DNA from: Vandiemenella viatica
Taxonomy: Eukaryota; Arthropoda; Insecta; Orthoptera; Morabidae
Length of the DNA: 64,000 bases
NCBI GenBank assembly: GCA_031002005.1
Contig: CM061921.1
Location: 123,534,597 to 123,598,596 of the forward strand
Reading direction: 5' to 3'
The notes beneath the pieces were generated by a model. That model was not told the origin of the DNA. It did not search any database and saw only the letters and a list, made by a program, of their open reading frames with translations. Position 1 is the first letter of the stretch, and each line of letters begins with the position of its first letter. A program made the position numbers and the translations under genes. Of the stretch, positions 59,161 to 64,000 are shown piece by piece.

Positions 59161-61000
59161 ACTAACATTGTGGTCCGGATCCCAATGAATCACTTCATAA
59201 CTACAAAATACTAGTATCTTGTAACGTTAATCTCGTTGATGTTATTGATCTCTCTGTACTATCCTCAAAGGTGGCTTAACCTATTTTACAATAAATATCT
59301 GGCTGACACTTGCCCTCCTCGATCATACAGTGCAGCTCGAATCTTTTCACCATTGTCGGAGTAAAATGACGTTTAATTCCAATCTAATTAAAACAAATAG
59401 TTTAGCGGGCTTTGTAGTATACTCCTATGACTGTTTCATCGTTTGTAACATGAACATTCGCTGGCATTGAATGTAAAGCAGGTTCTTAATCTAAAATCTT
59501 AATCAAATACACTGACAGAATCGCCGACCGATTAAACCGTCTGAAAATGTTTAATTATGTACATTTCAGTAAGTTTTTATCATACAGAAGCATTAAATTA
59601 TTATGCATATCCAAAGGAGCAATAATAAATATTTTTGTAAGTAGTTATTTACGAAAGTTCAGTCCATGCAATATTGGGGACTGGGATTCGAGTCCCGGAA
59701 GTTTCTTGAGGTCCAGAACAAAGAACGCATTTCATCTCGAAACATTACTGGCAAAGTTTATTAACAACAAACGATGATTAAGAGATGTCTTAAAACAAGA
59801 GGAATTCGGTATCTCTAAGCGACGAGGTAGTCTGCCTTGGTCAGTACAGTTGTTCCCCTAGGTCGCTATTTCTACCCGTAATAGAACCACTGTTATTCAT
59901 AGAAGATAACAAGCAAGCAATTAACATATCACACACGAAAACTGCGGAACATATACGATGGGAATCTTTAAAATATGTCTTCATTTATTTTTATCGTACC
60001 AGTGGTGCATAGATATTTCATTGGACTGTAATAAAGTATTGAGCTCCCAGGTCTTCATTCGCCATTTCGATTATGGCATAATTCTGTCATGGAGTCCAAA
60101 ATCCACTGCGTGTTTAAAATAGTTCAGGAAACGAAATACTCGTAATGTTAGGGATCGCATGCTGGGGCTGTTTCCTCTGCAATTGGAAACCATTCGTAAG
60201 GTGTTTACTAGGTTCCTTTCTATTAGTGAACCATGTACTACAAACATACTGTTCTGTATAGTATTGGGATCACAAGGAATTGATTAATAGCAATTATAAT
60301 GTGCAAAGAGTCGCACAATTTGTGACCGGTTGTCACAGCCTATACCAATCGCATAGCTGGCTGGCTTACTTTAAATGCAGCACGCCAGTGTTTGTGATTA
60401 CTTTCTTGCGTGAACTAGAGACCGACAGATCATATCTTAATCTCGGTGTAACAGACTGCTTCTGAAACCTTCGTATATGTTCGCTGGTATATCGTAGGCA
60501 TAGAAGCGAATGCATAGTCAGATATATATTTAACCACTAGAGAATTATCGTGGCAAATTGTAATGGATATTAATTTGCTAATTTGGTGAACCAGAATCTT
60601 GGATGCAGCAAGAATTACAGGTAAATAAAATATTGAACTTATTTTATCTTCTGGCTTATTCACTGTCGGGTATATTTAATTTTAACGCTAAGCACAAGAT
60701 ATTCAAAACAAACAAGCCATACACGGGACTTACAATTTGGCGGTTAAATGCAAACATTAATAGATTTAGGTATTTCAGAGATTTGCAAAATGAATATAAA
60801 ATAATGTGGCGTCGCAGGCCAACAGATTAAAGTTACACATTTTACAAAAATTCCCAGGGGCCCCAATTAAAGTGTAAACATCATTTGAATTACGTTATGA
60901 TGAGCAAAATGCTTAAAAGTTCAATATTGGTGAATATGGAGTGTTAGCTAGCTCAGCGATATTTTCATGATCAGAGAAGAGAGTCGATCCACAGAAATCA
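59161..61000. other. No recognisable gene
   Basis: AT-rich DNA with a short tRNA-T-arm-like match near 59680 (gggattcgagtccc) that lacks an A box. Confidence 0.4.
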
Positions 61001-61625
61001 ATTACGGGTCTGTAAGCCTCGTCAAAAACCCATGGAACCAATGACCTTGTGTCGGTACATTACGTTGTTGCAACTGTTTGAAGAATTGCGACGTGCTTTC
61101 GAAGTCAGATGCAGATCCGCGGATAGCCCATTCCGCGCTAATGCCCCTACGAGATAAGACACTATGGCTCCGACAACGCCTTAGCCAGAAAGCGTCTATC
61201 TTCAACCATGGACGAACAGCTAGTCGAGTGTGTCGGACCACTCGTCTGCACTCCAGCTCGTCTGGACAGCAAGTATCAAGTGATGGCGTCTTTTCTGCCG
61301 CCACGAAGAAATCAGCTTCCCCTCTACCAGCACGTGGATTAGAAGCATTTCATCAACAAATGTAGACCCTGTGGCTATACACGATTGGTGAAACGACGTA
61401 TTCCACAATCACGTGTATCGCAGCGTTGCTATCATTCGCCGGTCGGTTTTGCGCGCATTTTCTGTGACCTTGCGCCCTCAGCCAAGAGCCGAGGCACATT
61501 GCCCTCGCCAAGCTAACGGTATCTCTCCACCCTCCACCGGTCACTTCCATTGTGTACGGGGCGTCTGGCTGCGCCAGCGTCCAGCATTGTTCGGTTTTTT
61601 GAATGTTCAAAACTGCCACTGAGTG
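61001..61625. other. GC-richer stretch with overlapping short frames
   Basis: Composition differs from the flanks and frames on both strands are 62-100 codons long. A plus-strand segment MDEQLVECVGPLVCTPARLD has a faint likeness to MADF-type domains (which begin xLIExVxxxPxLWD), but too little is conserved to call. Possibly a decayed transposon or gene fragment. Confidence 0.3.
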
Positions 61626-62982
61626 CTAAAATTTTCACCGTTTAATTCTTTCCTAACAGCAATCTTGCAATAAACTAAAATTATACAATAATAAATTCGG
61701 CCGCCCGGACTCAATACACACAATTTCCTGTGAGTTGATTAGACCTACACAATTTACATATTTGAATAAAATAAATATGGTAATCAGAATATTAATTATG
61801 AATATCTTAATATTCATTGGGGGATGCCGCTGTCATTCTATAATATGCATCCAGTGAAGTAAATAAAATTATTGATAAAATAATTTTATTTCAAACTATG
61901 CTAATTCTCTATAGTTGCGGTTAAATATTGCCTAGTTCGATATGGATTACAGCATCGCGATTGCAGCTCAACTGAATTTTACATCGCATGAATATGAGCT
62001 TTAAACTTTGTAGATTGGACACTATATTCTGTTTTCCTTTCCACATTAGTTACAATGAAAATTCTTATTTTAGACACATATGAAAATAAAATTAATAAGA
62101 AACAAATTATATGAAATAGAATAAACAGGAAACAAATAAGTTAAACCCATTCCAACAAACGTAATACAAAACAAACTGTACATACAGTTTCTTAACATTA
62201 AAATCATATAAATTCATTGATTATGTACAGTTGGTTATTCTGTACAAGTACTGAAGTAAAATTAAATGACAGGAGGTCAATTAACATCTATAATAGACCG
62301 CCCCGAATATTAAATTATTAAATCTGACATAAGCATGTCGGAACCGAAAAGAAAATCAAAGAAAATAAACCCGCCATTGACTTTTCATAAATGCCTTGCA
62401 CTAATTCAAATGGAGATTCTTAAGGATGACGCCATTTGTTTATTACAGAACTTTCACGTCATTCCGATATTAGCTTTCAGTGTCGAAGACAAGATTTATG
62501 CCTCAAACCAGCGGTTCTTCGACTACTTGCGCTGAGGCTCATTAGTAATGTTTACAACTGGTGTCCTTCTCTATACCTGAGTTGTGAACCCCAGATAATG
62601 ATCTTCCGAGAATCAACAGACTCAAAGACCTGCATGGCTGCAGTAAATACGCTATCTGTGCCATTATCAATGGCCTTTTGTTTACGAGACTCGCGCTTTC
62701 AAGTTGTGACAAGTGCACTTCAGTTTCGTAACAAACAAAACTGATCCTATAAATCTTATTCATCTATCCCAGAGAGTATTTACATTTTTTTCTACAGGAG
62801 ACATTAGTCGATTGCCACGAATTGTCTGTCAATCAGCGTGAGTCCGTCGATAAATTTAATAAATTCAATTGCTTCATGTCGCGCGTTTTCAGATTGTCAG
62901 GATCGTTAACTGCTGTGCAAGTCATTATATTATAATTTTCATTGGTAAATTACTCGATCCTTCTATTACTATTACTCCGCGA
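61626..62982. other. No recognisable gene
   Basis: Low-complexity AT-rich DNA to 62330, then short frames without motif. Confidence 0.4.
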
Positions 62983-63330
62983 TTAACTAAAACTGTTTGG
63001 CGGAGGATGCTTTGCACCTATCCGAAAAGGTAATAGTTTGGAAGGGATATCTTTCAAATGACATGGGATTCGTGGCTTGACTTCGTGCTTAAGAATTCCT
63101 CTATTCATCTGATTAGTACATTTTCTCACTTTTTCAACGAAGAACTGGTCCTTAACAAGAACTGCCAAACGATGTGGATTAATCCCACTGTCGAACATAT
63201 TTGCCTCTGTAAAAGTACGAATAAACCTTTTTGAATCATTTATAGAAATGGCCGAAGGAAAGCATCGCAAACCTATTTTTATGTAACACGATCTTAATAA
63301 AACCTTGGTGTTACGCATCGAGATGGTCAA
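62983..63330 (-). other. Unidentified 115-codon ORF, possibly part of the THAP-bearing element
   Basis: A stop-free frame of ordinary amino-acid composition, including DSGINPHRLAVLVKDQFFVE and IPCHLKDIPSKLLPFRIGA. It is in the same orientation as the THAP-like remnant at 63820-64000. No family recognised; coding status uncertain. Confidence 0.3.
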
Positions 63331-63665
63331 ATGGGTAAGAATCGCAACCTATTTTTAGTTGAATGTGATCGTGATAAGTTGATTCAACAGTCAACACATT
63401 TTTGGACCGAAATATTCTTCTTGATTAGGATGAGTTTTTATGCACAAACCAAACTCTGAAGGGTTTTTTCAACAACCGTTTGCCATCTTAATCTCTTGAA
63501 GATTGCGCGACACGCATGCCACATCTTTTATTATCTGATAATGACTTAAAGAAAACAATCATATTCTTCATGCAGTAAACGCCTATGTTGATAAACCTCT
63601 CACATTTTTGCGGCAATCATCAAATCCTTTTCGTTCGCTCATGAAAGCAATTAAAATTCTTTTAC

Positions 63666-64000
63666 TCAATATCTGTAAGGGTATTTATTCCCCTGAATCA
63701 ATGATCCAACGTTGTATGAACGTAACTCTGTTTCATCAACCTTCTCGCCAAATTTAAGTATGTACATTTCAACTTTTTCCGTCATCATATCTGGCATGTT
63801 TGATAGGTTGATAATGATGCCTACATGACGTTCCTGAGACGTCCATGAATCTTCATCTGGATGATAATTCTGTTTTCCGAACATGCATTTTCACCGCATT
63901 CCACAGAATTTGGGGTGGCTTGAAACTTTCCAATTACAAGGTCCCAAGCTTTCCTTTGTTCCGACCTGCCAGCCAATGGAATTTCTCGAAACACCGTTGT
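63666..64000 (-). pseudogene. Possible THAP zinc-finger remnant, cut by the window edge
   Basis: On the minus strand from 64000: FREIPLAGRSEQRKAWDLVI, then GKFQATPNSVECGENACSEN. After a frameshift the frame 63884-63666 continues with NYHPDEDSW. THAP domains have F-x-x-(I/F)P, RR-x-W near the middle and a final C-S-x-H-F-x-(P/D)-D-D. Here CSEN-YHPDED fits with the histidine changed to Asn. The N-terminal Cys pair would lie beyond 64000. THAP domains occur in P-element-type transposases and in host regulators. The frameshift argues for a decayed copy. Confidence 0.45.

Noticed and set aside
61220..61380. MADF domain protein
   Set aside because: Only a dozen residues resemble the domain, and the frame is broken; too weak.
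1..64000. CRISPR array, rRNA genes, bacterial operons
   Set aside because: No regularly spaced short direct repeats, no rRNA-like sequence and no operon-like gene packing; splice-type and TE structures indicate a eukaryote.

Overview
This window is AT-rich eukaryotic DNA dominated by decayed transposable elements. It has no operons and no long host open reading frames. The mixture points to an arthropod, probably a large-genome insect, with Orthoptera or a relative as a tentative guess. It contains several tRNA-derived SINE families, several non-LTR retrotransposon lineages (Jockey/CR1-like, R1-like, RTE-like), a Penelope-like fragment, and Tc1 and mariner DNA transposons. The terminus ctgacaaggg at 17.6-18.3 kb also resembles an abundant locust repeat that I recall but could not check.

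Layout, 0-10 kb: a remnant encoding a PHD-finger-like motif plus coiled coil (1-280), SINE fragments, a GC-rich patch at 4.85-5.24 kb, a candidate promoter or solo LTR at 5.85-6.25 kb, an ORF split by a young SINE (6258-6941), and the 3' end of a Jockey-type LINE (8.3-9.0 kb). At 10334-10504 (+) is the only stretch that looks like host protein coding: a GC-rich 171-bp exon with splice sites on both sides. Its cysteine pattern resembles GDNF-receptor-like (GFRA/GFRL) domains. From 11 to 17 kb there is little beyond SINE pieces.

Layout, 17-35 kb: a terminal-inverted-repeat element (17.6-18.3 kb), a LINE reverse transcriptase relic (19.0-20.8 kb), a Penelope-like GIY-YIG endonuclease fragment (21.5-22.0 kb), and tandem and inverted repeats built from tRNA-like units (23-24.4 kb). 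The most striking structure follows: a 5,053-bp element (26942-31994) with about 525-bp terminal inverted repeats. It is flanked by a duplicated TA and is inserted into a CR1/Jockey-like LINE whose two halves (26.29-26.94 kb and 31.995-32.37 kb) read through across it. Its interior holds no recognised transposase and is filled with later SINEs and an RTE-like relic.

Layout, 35-64 kb: a longer LINE relic with endonuclease and reverse transcriptase (37.1-39.9 kb), a deleted mariner (41.1-42.0 kb), and a complete Tc1-family transposon with an intact 340-aa transposase and perfect 34-bp terminal repeats (43838-45265). Next come a Tc1 relic split by a LINE (48.76-51.69 kb), a second decayed Tc1 family (51.7-52.3 kb and 55.07-56.29 kb), fragments of R1-like and RTE-like LINEs (54.6-59.2 kb), and a possible THAP zinc-finger remnant running off the right edge.

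The genes do not form a pathway. The window reads as an intron or intergenic tract recording several rounds of insertion. Its only plausibly active protein is the Tc1 transposase.
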